A stretch of 64,000 nucleotides of DNA, taken from contig WHSU01000011.1 in the NCBI GenBank assembly GCA_009379925.1, positions 1 to 64,000 of the forward strand, given 5' to 3'. The position numbers and the translations under genes were made by a program. How positions within the stretch are numbered: the stretch's first letter is position 1; every line of letters begins with the position of its first letter. The DNA is from Dehalococcoidia bacterium. Its GTDB lineage: Bacteria > Chloroflexota > Dehalococcoidia > UBA2979. This document shows, one piece after another, positions 44,284 through 52,982 of this stretch. The notes under the pieces were generated by a model. The model saw only the letters and a program-made list of their open reading frames with translations. It was not told the origin of the DNA and did not search any database.

Positions 44284-45072
44284 TCAGGCGCCGATCGTCC
44301 CCGATGCCGGCAGGCCGCGCGCGACAAAGTGAGGGTTCTCGAATCCCGGCTTGCCGTACGTCAGCGGCGTCCCGTCCAGGCGGGACACGCTGCCCCCAGC
44401 GGCGCCCAGCACCGCGTGTCCCGCCGCGATGTCCCACTCCATGGTGCGGCCGATCCGGGGATAGAGGTCCGCGCTCCCCTCGGCGACCCGGCAAAGCTTC
44501 AGGGAGGACCCCGCGGACACCAGTTCTTTCACCTGGTAGTCCCGCAGGAACTCATCGGTGGCCTCATCCCGGTGGGAGCGGCTCGCGACCACCACCAGCC
44601 CCTCCGTCGAAGGCGTCCGGCAGGCGATGCGCTCCGGGGCGCCCTCGCCGCGACGCCGGTAGGCGGCCCCCGGCCCCGCGGCCCAGTAGGTCTCGTCCAG
44701 GGCGGGAAGGTGCACCACACCCAGCACGGGCTCACCGCCCTCGATGAGCGCGATGTTCACGGTGAACTCGCCGTTTCGGTTCACAAACTCCCGCGTGCCG
44801 TCCAGCGGGTCGACCAGGATGAACGGGCCCTCGCCGACCTCGGGCGCCCCGCCCGCGGCCACCTGCTCTTCGGCGACGACCGCCACGCCCGGCGCGAGCC
44901 GCTGGAGGCCCGCGAGGATGATCCGCTCGGCGCGCTCGTCAGCGTCCGTCACCGGCGACGTGTCGGCCTTGTCACGGACCTCGATGTCCCCCGCGTAGAC
45001 GTCCAGGATCTCCCGTCCCGCATCCTCGGCCAGGGCGCAGAGCGCCGCTGCCAGTGACTCGCGCTCACCCAT
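44284..45072 (-). CDS. cysQ: 3'(2'),5'-bisphosphate nucleotidase (PAP phosphatase)
   Basis: A 262-residue member of the inositol monophosphatase superfamily. The metal-binding motif DPLDGTREFVNRNGEFTVNIALIE is of the CysQ form (Arg-Glu-Phe after DGT), and EEQ (first metal Glu) and MEWDIAAGHAVL (last Asp) complete the site. CysQ removes the 3'-phosphate from PAP, the inhibitory product of every PAPS-dependent sulfotransferase reaction. ATG 45072 follows GAGGAG at 8 bases and replaces the GTG of the ORF track. Lies 51 bases after the anion permease gene. Confidence 0.9.
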   Translation of the reverse strand: MGERESLAAALCALAEDAGREILDVYAGDIEVRDKADTSPVTDADERAERIILAGLQRLAPGVAVVAEEQVAAGGAPEVGEGPFILVDPLDGTREFVNRNGEFTVNIALIEGGEPVLGVVHLPALDETYWAAGPGAAYRRRGEGAPERIACRTPSTEGLVVVASRSHRDEATDEFLRDYQVKELVSAGSSLKLCRVAEGSADLYPRIGRTMEWDIAAGHAVLGAAGGSVSRLDGTPLTYGKPGFENPHFVARGLPASGTIGA

Positions 45073-45123
45073 GGGACCCACTCCTCACATCGAAACTGTC
45101 GCGGACGGCCGAACCCACGTCCG

Positions 45124-46932
45124 TCAGTCCACCGGCCAGATGATCGGCACCAGCATCACGACGATCACCACCACAAGGATCGTCAGCGGAAAACCGAGGC
45201 GCATGTAGTCCGTGAAACGGTAGCCGCCCGGGCCGTAGACCATGGTGTTCGTCTGGTAGCCCACGGGCGTGAGAAACGATGCCGATGCGGAAATCGCGAC
45301 CGAGATGGCCACGCCTCGAGGGTCGAGCCCCGCGACACTCGCCGTGGAGAGGGCGATCGGAAGGATCAGGACCGCCGCGGCGTTGTTCGTGATCATCTCC
45401 GTAACGACGATCGTCGTCAGGACGATGCCGAGGAGTACGCCTCGGTCGCCCAACCCGCTGAAGGCATCGACGAGTCCGGTTGCGACCTGTGCGGCCAGCC
45501 CGGAACTTTCCATCGCCGCCGCCAGGCCGAAGGCGGAGGCGATGGTCACGATCACGTCCAGGTCGACCGATGTCCGGGCCTCGTTCGGCGTGAGCACCCC
45601 GCTGGCCACCAGCACGACCGCGCCGACGAGCGATGCCACGAGGATGGACACCAGCCCGACCGCCGAGGCGACGACGATCGCCGCGATCGTGCTCACCACG
45701 ATGACCGACTTCCCGAGGCGTCGGGGCTCCACCTGGTCCAGCCGCGAGATCAGCAGGAACTCGCGGCTGTCATACCAGCGGGCACGAAACCCGGGGTCGG
45801 CAAGCAACAGCAGCGTGTCCCCTACGCGCAGGCGCACCTCGCCCAGCTTGGCGTTGATGCGCTGACCCGAGCGGTGGATCGCGACGACCGCGGCCTGGTA
45901 GCGGCTGCGGAACTCGGCTTCGCGCAGGGTCCGGCCGATCAGCGGGGACGTGACCCCCAACACCGCCTCGAAAAACGCCCCGCGCTCACGCTCGAAGTCC
46001 ACGATGTGTTCTTCGTGCGTCGATGCCAGGCCGCGCATGCTGCGCAGGTCCAGCACGCGCTCCGCCCGGCCGACGAACCGCAGCACGTCGTCGCCCCGGA
46101 GGGGGGTGGTGGGGGTGACGGGGAAGATCTGGTCGTCGCCACGGTCGATCTGCACCAGGAAGACATCCTGCAGGTGCCGCAGCCCGCCGGCCTCCACGGC
46201 CGCGCCGTCCAGGGGGCCTCCCGGTTCCACCACCATGTCGACGACAAACGAGCGGCTGTCCTCCCGGAACTCACGCCGCGCGGATCGGCGGTCGGGCAGC
46301 AAGACCGGGCTCAGGAAGATGAGGAGCAGGACGCCCAGCACCGCGACTGGCGCGCCGACCATCCCGATCTCGAACATCCCAATCGCGTCGAACCCCGATG
46401 CTTCGAGCTGACCGGAGACGACGATGTTCGTGGATGTCCCGATCACCGTGGCCGTCCCGCCGGCGATCGCCGCGAAGGAGAGCGGCATCAGGAACCGCGA
46501 GGGCGGCAGCCCGTTCCGGTCGGCCCAGTTGGACACGGTGGGCGCCAGCATGGCGACGATTGGAGTGTTGTTCAGGACCGCCGAACTGACCGCCGTCGGC
46601 GCCAGCAGCCGGGCTGCTGCCCGACGGTAGTTGCTCCCTGTCCCCAGCATGCTCCCGATCGCCGGGGCGAGTGCTCCCGTGCGCTCGGCGGCACGGGCTA
46701 CCAGGTAGAGCGCGGCGACAGTGAACGGCGCCGGGTTGGAGAACCCCGCGAGCGCCTGTTCGGAGTCGATGACGCCGATGGTGAGCAGGACCACGACGGC
46801 GCCGAACATGGCAGCCGACGGCGGCAAACGGTCGCTCACGAGCAGGGCGACCGTCCCCACGGTAACGGCCAGCGTGATCCAAGCGTCGGTAGTCACTCGC
46901 TCGATGCTAAGCGAAGGCCCCGTCGCGGGCAT
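45124..46932 (-). CDS. SLC13/DASS-type anion permease with two RCK_C domains, possible sulfate permease
   Basis: A 602-residue permease with about eleven membrane helices split around a cytoplasmic insert of about 200 residues that holds two TrkA-C (RCK_C) domains (near 215-290 and 320-390). VLNNTPIVAMLAP and ITNNAAAVLILPIA are the paired NxP/T-type substrate loops of the DASS family, and GGTATVIGTSTNIVVSG the SNT-like motif. This layout is shared with bacterial and algal SLT/SAC1-type sulfate permeases. Gene order with cysQ supports sulfate as substrate, by inference. Start ATG 46932; the ORF track overruns by 168 codons into putA antisense. Confidence 0.85.
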   Translation of the reverse strand: MPATGPSLSIERVTTDAWITLAVTVGTVALLVSDRLPPSAAMFGAVVVLLTIGVIDSEQALAGFSNPAPFTVAALYLVARAAERTGALAPAIGSMLGTGSNYRRAAARLLAPTAVSSAVLNNTPIVAMLAPTVSNWADRNGLPPSRFLMPLSFAAIAGGTATVIGTSTNIVVSGQLEASGFDAIGMFEIGMVGAPVAVLGVLLLIFLSPVLLPDRRSARREFREDSRSFVVDMVVEPGGPLDGAAVEAGGLRHLQDVFLVQIDRGDDQIFPVTPTTPLRGDDVLRFVGRAERVLDLRSMRGLASTHEEHIVDFERERGAFFEAVLGVTSPLIGRTLREAEFRSRYQAAVVAIHRSGQRINAKLGEVRLRVGDTLLLLADPGFRARWYDSREFLLISRLDQVEPRRLGKSVIVVSTIAAIVVASAVGLVSILVASLVGAVVLVASGVLTPNEARTSVDLDVIVTIASAFGLAAAMESSGLAAQVATGLVDAFSGLGDRGVLLGIVLTTIVVTEMITNNAAAVLILPIALSTASVAGLDPRGVAISVAISASASFLTPVGYQTNTMVYGPGGYRFTDYMRLGFPLTILVVVIVVMLVPIIWPVD

Positions 46933-47029
46933 CGGCGAAACCCTAAGAATGCCCGCGTCCCTCGCGAAGGCCGTCCGGCTGATAGCCTCGACGTGTCCCG
47001 GACGACCGAAGACGAGGGGTGTCCTGCCG

Positions 47030-50000
47030 ATGGCTGTCGCGTCCACCGCCGACCTCGAAGCCCGGGTGCAGGCCATCGGCCGGCGGCTTCTGGCGGATGC
47101 CGAGGCGTACCGGCCGGGGGCGGCCGAGCGCGTCGAGGACTGGCTGCTGGCGCGTGTGGTGGCCGACGAGCGGTTCCGTGGACGGCTGCTGCGGTACATG
47201 GACGTGCTGGCGTCGCTGGACCACGACCGCGGCGGCGGCGAGGCGAAGCGCCTGGCGGGGGAGTACTTCGATGAGGACTTCCCCGAGTTGCCGCGGGCGT
47301 TGCGATGGCTGATCCGCATCGCGCGGGACGACCTGCTCCCGGCGCCGCTGGTAGGCGAGACCGCGCGCCGCTCAGCGGAGATGTTCGCCCGACGCTTTAT
47401 CACGCCGCCGGGTGAAGACACCGTACGCCGCACCATCGAGTACCTGGCGGGGCACGGCCGGACGCCATCGTTCGACCTGCTGGGTGAGGCGGTGCTGAGC
47501 GAGCGCGAGGCGGACGACTACCTCGAAGGCTACGTCGCCCTGCTGGAGCAGCTCGGACACGACCCGGCGGCACGACTGCGCACGCCCGGCGATGCGGCCG
47601 CGCTCCAGGTCTCCCTCAAGCTCTCGTCGCTCACGCATCATTTCACGCCGGTCGACGTCGAGGGTTCCGTGGCGCGCGTGCGTCCCCGGCTCGAGGCGAT
47701 CCTCGAGGCCGCGGAGCGTGCCGGCGTGGGCATCACCGTCGACATGGAGCAGCACGAGCTGCGCGACCTCACGTGGGAGGTGTTTACGCGCACCCTCGCG
47801 CCCGGTGAGCGCTTCGGAGCGTGGCCGGACGCCGGGATCGTGTTGCAGTCCTACCTGCGGGACGCCGAGGCGCAGGCGAGGTGGACCGTCGACTTCGCCG
47901 AGCGCCGGGGGATACCGTTTCAGGTGCGGCTGGTGAAGGGCGCGTACTGGGACTACGAGACCATCGTCGCGGAGGCCAACCGCTGGGCGTCACCCGTGCT
48001 CACCGAGAAGGCGACGACCGACGCGCAGTTCGAGCGCCTCCTGCATCGCCTGATCGAGGCGCACCCCGCGATCCGCCTCGCCGTGGCCAGCCACAACGCG
48101 CGAGCGCACGCCGCGGCGCAGGCGATCGCAGAGGCGGCCGGGCTGCCCCCCACGGCAATCGAGCACCAGACGCTGTTCCGCACGGCGGAGGGCATCAGTC
48201 GCACGCTCGCGGAACAGGGATGGCCGGCGCGCGACTACGTGCCGGTCGGCGAACTGCTGCCTGGCATGGCGTACCTCGTGCGGCGCGTGCTCGAGAACTC
48301 CTCCCAGGCCGGGTTCCTGCTACAGAGCCGCAGCGGCGCCTCGCCCGAGGAGCTACTGGCGCCACCACTGCCGTCTGGCGTACCGCAACCGGTGACCGGC
48401 GAGCATGTGGCGGCCTTCGAGCGCTCGCCGGCGGCGCCGTGGTTCGACCGCGACTTCCGCGAGGCGTTCGAGGCCGCACTGCGAAACACCCGCGCGGCGT
48501 GGGGCGAGCACCGGCCACTTCGTATCGCCGATGTCGAGGTACCCGGGCGGCGCGTCGAGGTCCACAGCCCCTCGCACCCCTCCGCGCCACCAGTCGGCAC
48601 GGTCGACTTCGCCGGCGTAGCCGAGGCGTCCCGGGCCGTCGACGTCGCCCGCGGCGCCCGCGCGGCGTGGGTCGCCACGACGATCGAGGAGCGTGCCTTG
48701 ATCCTCGAGCGAGCCGCCGACCTGCTGGAGGCACGCGGACACGAGTTCGCCGCGTGGCTGGTGCACGAGGGCGGCCGTGACCGCTCGGCGGCGTGGGGCG
48801 AGGTCGAGGAGGCGGCGGATTTCCTGCGCTGCTACGCGGGCGCCGCGCGCGACCTGCTGCGTAAGTACGAGCGTGACGTGGCGCCTCGAGGCGTGGTTGC
48901 GGTGATCCCACCGTGGAATTTCTCGCTCGCCATCCCGTGCGGCATGGCCGCGGCGGCGCTGGTGTGCGGAAACACCGTGTTGCTGAAGCCGGCGGAGCAG
49001 ACGCCACTAATCGCCGGGCGGCTTGTCGACCTGCTGCACGAGGCAGGCGTGCCGCGGGACGCGCTGACCTACCTGCCCGGCGTGGGTGAAGAGGCCGGCA
49101 GCCGCCTGGTGGAGAGTCCCCACGTCGACATGGTCGCGTTCACGGGCTCCCGCGCCGTCGGCACGTGGATGCATGAGGCGGCGGCGCGCGTCCACCTCGA
49201 AGACGGAGGCTACAAAGCCGTCCTGACTGAGATGGGCGGGAAGAACCCGGTGATCGTGTTCGCCGACGCGGACCTCGACGAGTCCGTGGCCGGGGTCATC
49301 GAGTCGGCCTTCGGCCATGCCAACCAGAAGTGCTCGGCCGCCTCCCGCGTGTTCGTGGCGGCGCCGGGCTTCGACCGCTTCCGGCAGCGCCTGGCCGAGG
49401 CCGCCCGATCGCTGATCGTCGGACCGGCAGACGACCCGGCCACGGAGGTCAACCCGATCATCGACCGTGAGGCCTTCGACCGGCTGCACGGAGCGGCCGA
49501 CCGAGCGCGCGAGGAGTGCGAGGTCGTCTTCGACGCGTTCTCGGCGCCGACAATGGCGTTGCAGGTGGGGCCCCTGATCGTCCAGTTGCCGCTCGACCAA
49601 GCGCTGTCAGCGGCCACCGCCACCGAGGAACTGTTCGGCCCGATCCTGGTGCTGGTGCCGTTCGACGACGTCGCCGACGTGTACGCCGCGGCGAACGGCA
49701 CCGGCTACGGACTCACCTCGGGCGTCTTCTCGCGCAGCCCGGAGACGATCGAGGAGGCGGCCGCCGCCCTCGAGGCCGGGCATGTCTACGTCAACCGCCC
49801 GACCACCGCGGCGCGGCCGGGGATTGAGCCCTTCGGCGGAATGCATCTCTCCGGCACCGGACCGAAGGTTGGCCAGGCGGCGTACCTGTGGGCGTTCGTC
49901 CGGCGTACCGACGGCCCCCAGGACACACCCGACGACCTGGAGGTGCTGCGGCGGAGCGGTCGGGCGGAACTGTGGGCAAAGGACCAATCGCTGGCGGCGC

Positions 50001-50632
50001 TGGCGCCCCGCTGGCACGTGCCGCTGCGCGAGCGCGCTGAAGTCGTCGCCCGGGGTGCGGAACGCCTGCATTCGATGGGTCACGACGAAGCGGCGGTCCA
50101 GCTCAGGGCGGCCGCGGCTGCCGCGCTCGACGAGCTGGCGGCGCACGCGACCATGCAGATCGCCGGGCAGGACACGGAGATGCGCCACGACGTGCCGCGG
50201 GGCCGGGGCGTGCTGCGCATGCGCGGCTCGGCAGCGCCGACCTGGCTGGCGGCGACCCTTCTCGCTGGCAACGCCGCATCGGTCGTGGACTCGCCGGGAC
50301 TGGAGCACACCGTGCTCGCTCTGCACGAGGCGGGTGTGCCGGGGAACGTGCTGCGCGGCGAACCGGGCGTCCTCGACACCTTCCTCGGCCTTGCCGGCGC
50401 GCCAGAGGTGACGTTCGCGGTCACCGACGGCGGCCCCGAGGTCGCCGCTGCGCTCTACGAACGCCTGGGACCGACTGCGGAGGGGCAGCGGTCCCTGAAG
50501 GCCATGGTGTCCGCCTTCGAGGGCCCGCAGCCGGGCGAACCGGGCTTCCTCCGCCGCTTCGCGTGGGAGAAGGTGGTGGCGATCCGCACGCTGCGGCATG
50601 GTGCGGACCTCGCCCTTGGCACGGATGACTAG
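47030..50632 (+). CDS. putA: Bifunctional proline dehydrogenase / 1-pyrroline-5-carboxylate dehydrogenase
   Basis: A 1200-residue PutA-type enzyme converting proline to glutamate. The PRODH barrel (about 110-480) shows QVSLKLSSLTHHF, VDMEQHELRDLTWEVF, RLVKGAYWDYETIVAE and the FAD-site ASHNARAH. The aldehyde dehydrogenase domain (about 560-1010) has IPPWNFSLAIPCGMAAAAL, FTGSRAVGTWMHEAA, TEMGGKNPVIVFADADLDE and the catalytic Cys in GHANQKCSAASRV. A further C-terminal region (about 1020-1200) resembles a degenerate aldehyde-dehydrogenase-superfamily domain seen in long PutAs. No N-terminal DNA-binding domain. Start ATG 47030 after GAGGGG; the ORF track begins 103 codons too early. Confidence 0.93.
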   Translation: MAVASTADLEARVQAIGRRLLADAEAYRPGAAERVEDWLLARVVADERFRGRLLRYMDVLASLDHDRGGGEAKRLAGEYFDEDFPELPRALRWLIRIARDDLLPAPLVGETARRSAEMFARRFITPPGEDTVRRTIEYLAGHGRTPSFDLLGEAVLSEREADDYLEGYVALLEQLGHDPAARLRTPGDAAALQVSLKLSSLTHHFTPVDVEGSVARVRPRLEAILEAAERAGVGITVDMEQHELRDLTWEVFTRTLAPGERFGAWPDAGIVLQSYLRDAEAQARWTVDFAERRGIPFQVRLVKGAYWDYETIVAEANRWASPVLTEKATTDAQFERLLHRLIEAHPAIRLAVASHNARAHAAAQAIAEAAGLPPTAIEHQTLFRTAEGISRTLAEQGWPARDYVPVGELLPGMAYLVRRVLENSSQAGFLLQSRSGASPEELLAPPLPSGVPQPVTGEHVAAFERSPAAPWFDRDFREAFEAALRNTRAAWGEHRPLRIADVEVPGRRVEVHSPSHPSAPPVGTVDFAGVAEASRAVDVARGARAAWVATTIEERALILERAADLLEARGHEFAAWLVHEGGRDRSAAWGEVEEAADFLRCYAGAARDLLRKYERDVAPRGVVAVIPPWNFSLAIPCGMAAAALVCGNTVLLKPAEQTPLIAGRLVDLLHEAGVPRDALTYLPGVGEEAGSRLVESPHVDMVAFTGSRAVGTWMHEAAARVHLEDGGYKAVLTEMGGKNPVIVFADADLDESVAGVIESAFGHANQKCSAASRVFVAAPGFDRFRQRLAEAARSLIVGPADDPATEVNPIIDREAFDRLHGAADRAREECEVVFDAFSAPTMALQVGPLIVQLPLDQALSAATATEELFGPILVLVPFDDVADVYAAANGTGYGLTSGVFSRSPETIEEAAAALEAGHVYVNRPTTAARPGIEPFGGMHLSGTGPKVGQAAYLWAFVRRTDGPQDTPDDLEVLRRSGRAELWAKDQSLAALAPRWHVPLRERAEVVARGAERLHSMGHDEAAVQLRAAAAAALDELAAHATMQIAGQDTEMRHDVPRGRGVLRMRGSAAPTWLAATLLAGNAASVVDSPGLEHTVLALHEAGVPGNVLRGEPGVLDTFLGLAGAPEVTFAVTDGGPEVAAALYERLGPTAEGQRSLKAMVSAFEGPQPGEPGFLRRFAWEKVVAIRTLRHGADLALGTDD

Positions 50633-50761
50633 GCCAGGCGTGGTGGCGCCTGAGACCGCATGTGATGGGCTAATCGAAGCGACCCATGACGCGCGCGTTT
50701 TCTGCTACGGTGTGGACGGCCGGGGGTCCTCAGCACCCCGGGGGAGTGGGAGTCTGCCAAT

Positions 50762-50932
50762 ATGACCAGTATCAGTTCGCCTCAGACCACGGACTGCGCG
50801 CACCACTGGATGCTCCCCGCGCCGGCTGGCGGGGCCAGCGTCGGCGTCTGCAAGATCTGCGGCGCCGAGCGGACGTTCTCGAACGCCGACCCCAAGGGTT
50901 GGGTCGCCCGGCCAGGACTGAAGCGTAAGTAA
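50762..50932 (+). CDS. Small zinc-ribbon-like protein, 56 residues
   Basis: Missed by the ORF track. The ATG follows GGGGGAGTGGGAG at suitable distance, and the product reads MTSISSPQTTDCAHHWMLPA...GVCKICGAERTFSN...KRK. The C-x2-HH and CKICG pairs could bind one zinc ion. Small proteins of this pattern (HHW, CKxCG, RxF) are, to my recollection, common in Chloroflexota. Function unknown; the basic C-terminus suits nucleic acid or ribosome binding, but that is a guess. Confidence 0.65.
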   Translation: MTSISSPQTTDCAHHWMLPAPAGGASVGVCKICGAERTFSNADPKGWVARPGLKRK

Positions 50933-51406
50933 GGCTGCGCGGCTCGCGGCAGATTCCTACACTCGTCTTCACGTACTCAACATAACTGCGACCCGCCCAG
51001 CGGCTGGACACGGACTGCGACTGGCGTCTCCGAGGACTCGCGTGACCGGGAGGCGACGCCGGGCGGTGGGGCGGCATTAGCAGCTCAGCACTCGCGTCTC
51101 CCGCGTGAGGTGGGCAGCTAGCGGCTGCCCTCGCGGGCCGAGCGATGGGAACGGATCCAACGGATTCCAACCCAGCCGCTCCATACAGGAAGCGCCACGA
51201 TTGAACCCACAACGGCGCCGGCGAACACGAGGTTGACGAGCAAGTCGACGAGTGGCATGTCCGCTTCCCGTGAAACACGCGGATACAGACTTCAATCGCA
51301 ACGCTACCGCCGCACTACTCTCCGTAGCATCAATCGTGCCAGATAGCGGCTTTCAGTCCTGTGGCAATGGGCTACGCCAAGCCATGGGCAACGCCGGGAG
51401 GCGCCC
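50933..51406. other. Low-content intergenic stretch
   Basis: Between the zinc-ribbon protein and the CCA-adding enzyme lie 474 bases. The only reading frame I can support is the small minus-strand one at 51118-51258. An AT-richer part at 51280-51350 may include the promoter of the downstream gene. No repeats or RNA genes recognised. Confidence 0.4.
51118..51258 (-). CDS. Possible small single-span membrane protein, 46 residues
   Basis: An ATG at 51258 preceded by GGGAAGCGG opens a frame for MPLVDLLVNLVFAGAVVGSIVALPVWSGWVG followed by a basic tail (RWIRSHRSAREGSR). One hydrophobic helix (about 5-30) with positive residues after it would place the C-terminus in the cytoplasm. The composition is what a real small membrane protein would show, but in high-GC DNA short frames arise by chance, so this is tentative. 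Confidence 0.4.
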   Translation of the reverse strand: MPLVDLLVNLVFAGAVVGSIVALPVWSGWVGIRWIRSHRSAREGSR

Positions 51407-52900
51407 GTGGACGTCCAGGAGGCCCTTCAGGCACTCGCGGGGCTCGCCCGTGCCGACAAGGCCTTCGCGGTGGTCGCCGCCGTCGGTGGCGCCGTCCGCG
51501 ACGTGCTGCTGGGCCGTCCCGTGCGCGACATCGACCTGGCGGTGCCAGGCGATCTGGACGCCTTCGCCGTCCGCGCCGCTCGGGCAACCCGCAGCCGCCC
51601 GGTCGAGATCGCGCAGACCGGCCTGGTCCGGCTGCCGCTCGACGACGGCTACCTGGACCTCGTCTCGTTCCGTGACACGACGCTAGCCCGCGACCTCGAG
51701 GCCCGCGACTTCACGATCAACGCCATGGCCGTCCGGCTGCGCGACCTGCCCGGGGGCGGGCTGCATGCGGTCGCCGCAGCCGACATCGTGGACCCCTTCG
51801 ACGGCCGCGCGGACCTGCGCGCCGGGCTACTGCGATTCGCCTCGCCTCGGGCGCTCGAGGATGACCCGTTGCGCGCGCTACGGGCTGTGCGTCTGGCGTG
51901 CGAGCTGGCGATGCAACTGGAGCCGGCGACCGCCGCGCGCCTCGGCCAGGCGCGGGACGGTCTCGCCGGCGTAGCCCCCGAGCGCGTCGGGGCCGAGTTG
52001 GAGCGGCTATTTCGGACACCGCGCGCGGCACACGGCGCTCGCCTGCTCGCAGCCAGCGGGCTCCTCACGTTCTGCTTCCCCGCCCTCGCGGAAGGTGCTG
52101 GGGTGGAGCAGCGGCCGGTGCACCGGCACGACGTGCTGGAGCACCAGCTGGTCGCTGCCGAGTGGATGGACGTGCTCCTCAGCAGCGAGGAACCCGCCGT
52201 CGAGCCTGCCCGCGCAATCTGGCGCGGTGCCTGGCTCGACGCCGAATGGCCGGAGAGCCGCTGGGGCGACATCCACACGCACCTGGCGCACCACGCACCG
52301 ACGCTGCGGCTGGCCACGCTGCTGCACGATGCCGGCAAGCCACGCACGGTCACGCTCGAGGCGGACGGACGGACGCGGTTCTTCGGACACTCTGAGGTCG
52401 GCGCGGAGCTATCGGGGGCGATGCTGCGGCGCTGGCGGTTCCCCTCCGGCGTGGTCAGGCGGGTCGAGTTACTGGTCCGGCAGCACCTGAGGGCCGGCCA
52501 GGCGACATCGCCCGGCGCGCCGCCCACGCCTCGAGCGATCCATCGCTTTCACCGCGCACTGGGCGACGCGACGCCCGATGTGTGCTTCCTGTTCCTCGCG
52601 GACTCGCTGGGGACGGCTGGGCCCGAGGTGCTGCTGCCTCGGTGGCCGGCGTATGTCGCACACGTACGGCGCATCATCACGTGGCGCCCACCGGCAACGC
52701 CCGACGGCGCGACGCGGCTGCTCGATGGCCACGGCGTGATGGCGGCGACTGGACTCGCGCCGGGCGCCGAGGTGGGCCGCATCCTGGAGGCCGTGGACGA
52801 GGCGGCCGCCGCCGGCGAGGTGCGCGGACGGGCGGAGGCCGAGGCGCTGGCCCGCCGCCTCGCCTCGATGCCCGACAACGAGCCGGGTGCTGGTGAGTAG
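51407..52900 (+). CDS. CCA tRNA nucleotidyltransferase / poly(A) polymerase family with HD domain
   Basis: A 497-residue class II nucleotidyltransferase. The head-domain motif VVAAVGGAVRDVLLGRPVRDIDLAV contains GGxVRD and the catalytic DxD; RDFTINAMAVRL and DPLRALRAVRLACEL are the next conserved elements for fold and nucleotide choice. A C-terminal HD-type segment (about 225-400) has HRHDVLEHQ and LLHDAGKPRT. This arrangement adds or repairs the tRNA 3' CCA. GTG start after GGGAGG. A cc-type or A-only specificity cannot be told from the sequence. Confidence 0.87.
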   Translation: MDVQEALQALAGLARADKAFAVVAAVGGAVRDVLLGRPVRDIDLAVPGDLDAFAVRAARATRSRPVEIAQTGLVRLPLDDGYLDLVSFRDTTLARDLEARDFTINAMAVRLRDLPGGGLHAVAAADIVDPFDGRADLRAGLLRFASPRALEDDPLRALRAVRLACELAMQLEPATAARLGQARDGLAGVAPERVGAELERLFRTPRAAHGARLLAASGLLTFCFPALAEGAGVEQRPVHRHDVLEHQLVAAEWMDVLLSSEEPAVEPARAIWRGAWLDAEWPESRWGDIHTHLAHHAPTLRLATLLHDAGKPRTVTLEADGRTRFFGHSEVGAELSGAMLRRWRFPSGVVRRVELLVRQHLRAGQATSPGAPPTPRAIHRFHRALGDATPDVCFLFLADSLGTAGPEVLLPRWPAYVAHVRRIITWRPPATPDGATRLLDGHGVMAATGLAPGAEVGRILEAVDEAAAAGEVRGRAEAEALARRLASMPDNEPGAGE

Positions 52901-52927
52901 CGGGGCGAACCCTGGCGAAGAAAGCGG

Positions 52928-52954
52928 ACCGGCCGGCGCTGTGCGCCGGCCGGT
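52928..52954. terminator. Strong bidirectional intrinsic terminator
   Basis: ACCGGCCGGCGC and GCGCCGGCCGGT are perfect 12-base arms around TGT, followed by CTTCTTT. It sits in the 82-base gap between the convergent CCA-enzyme and peptide-permease genes and is the best terminator in the window. Confidence 0.85.
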
Positions 52955-52982
52955 CTTCTTTGGCCTGCGGACGCTCGTCTGC

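Noticed and set aside
44260-45057. 265-residue plus-strand ORF
   Set aside because: Exact antisense of cysQ with no family motifs.
46721-47029. First 103 codons of the 1303-residue ORF before PutA
   Set aside because: Antisense to the permease; a good ribosome site and family start exist at 47030.
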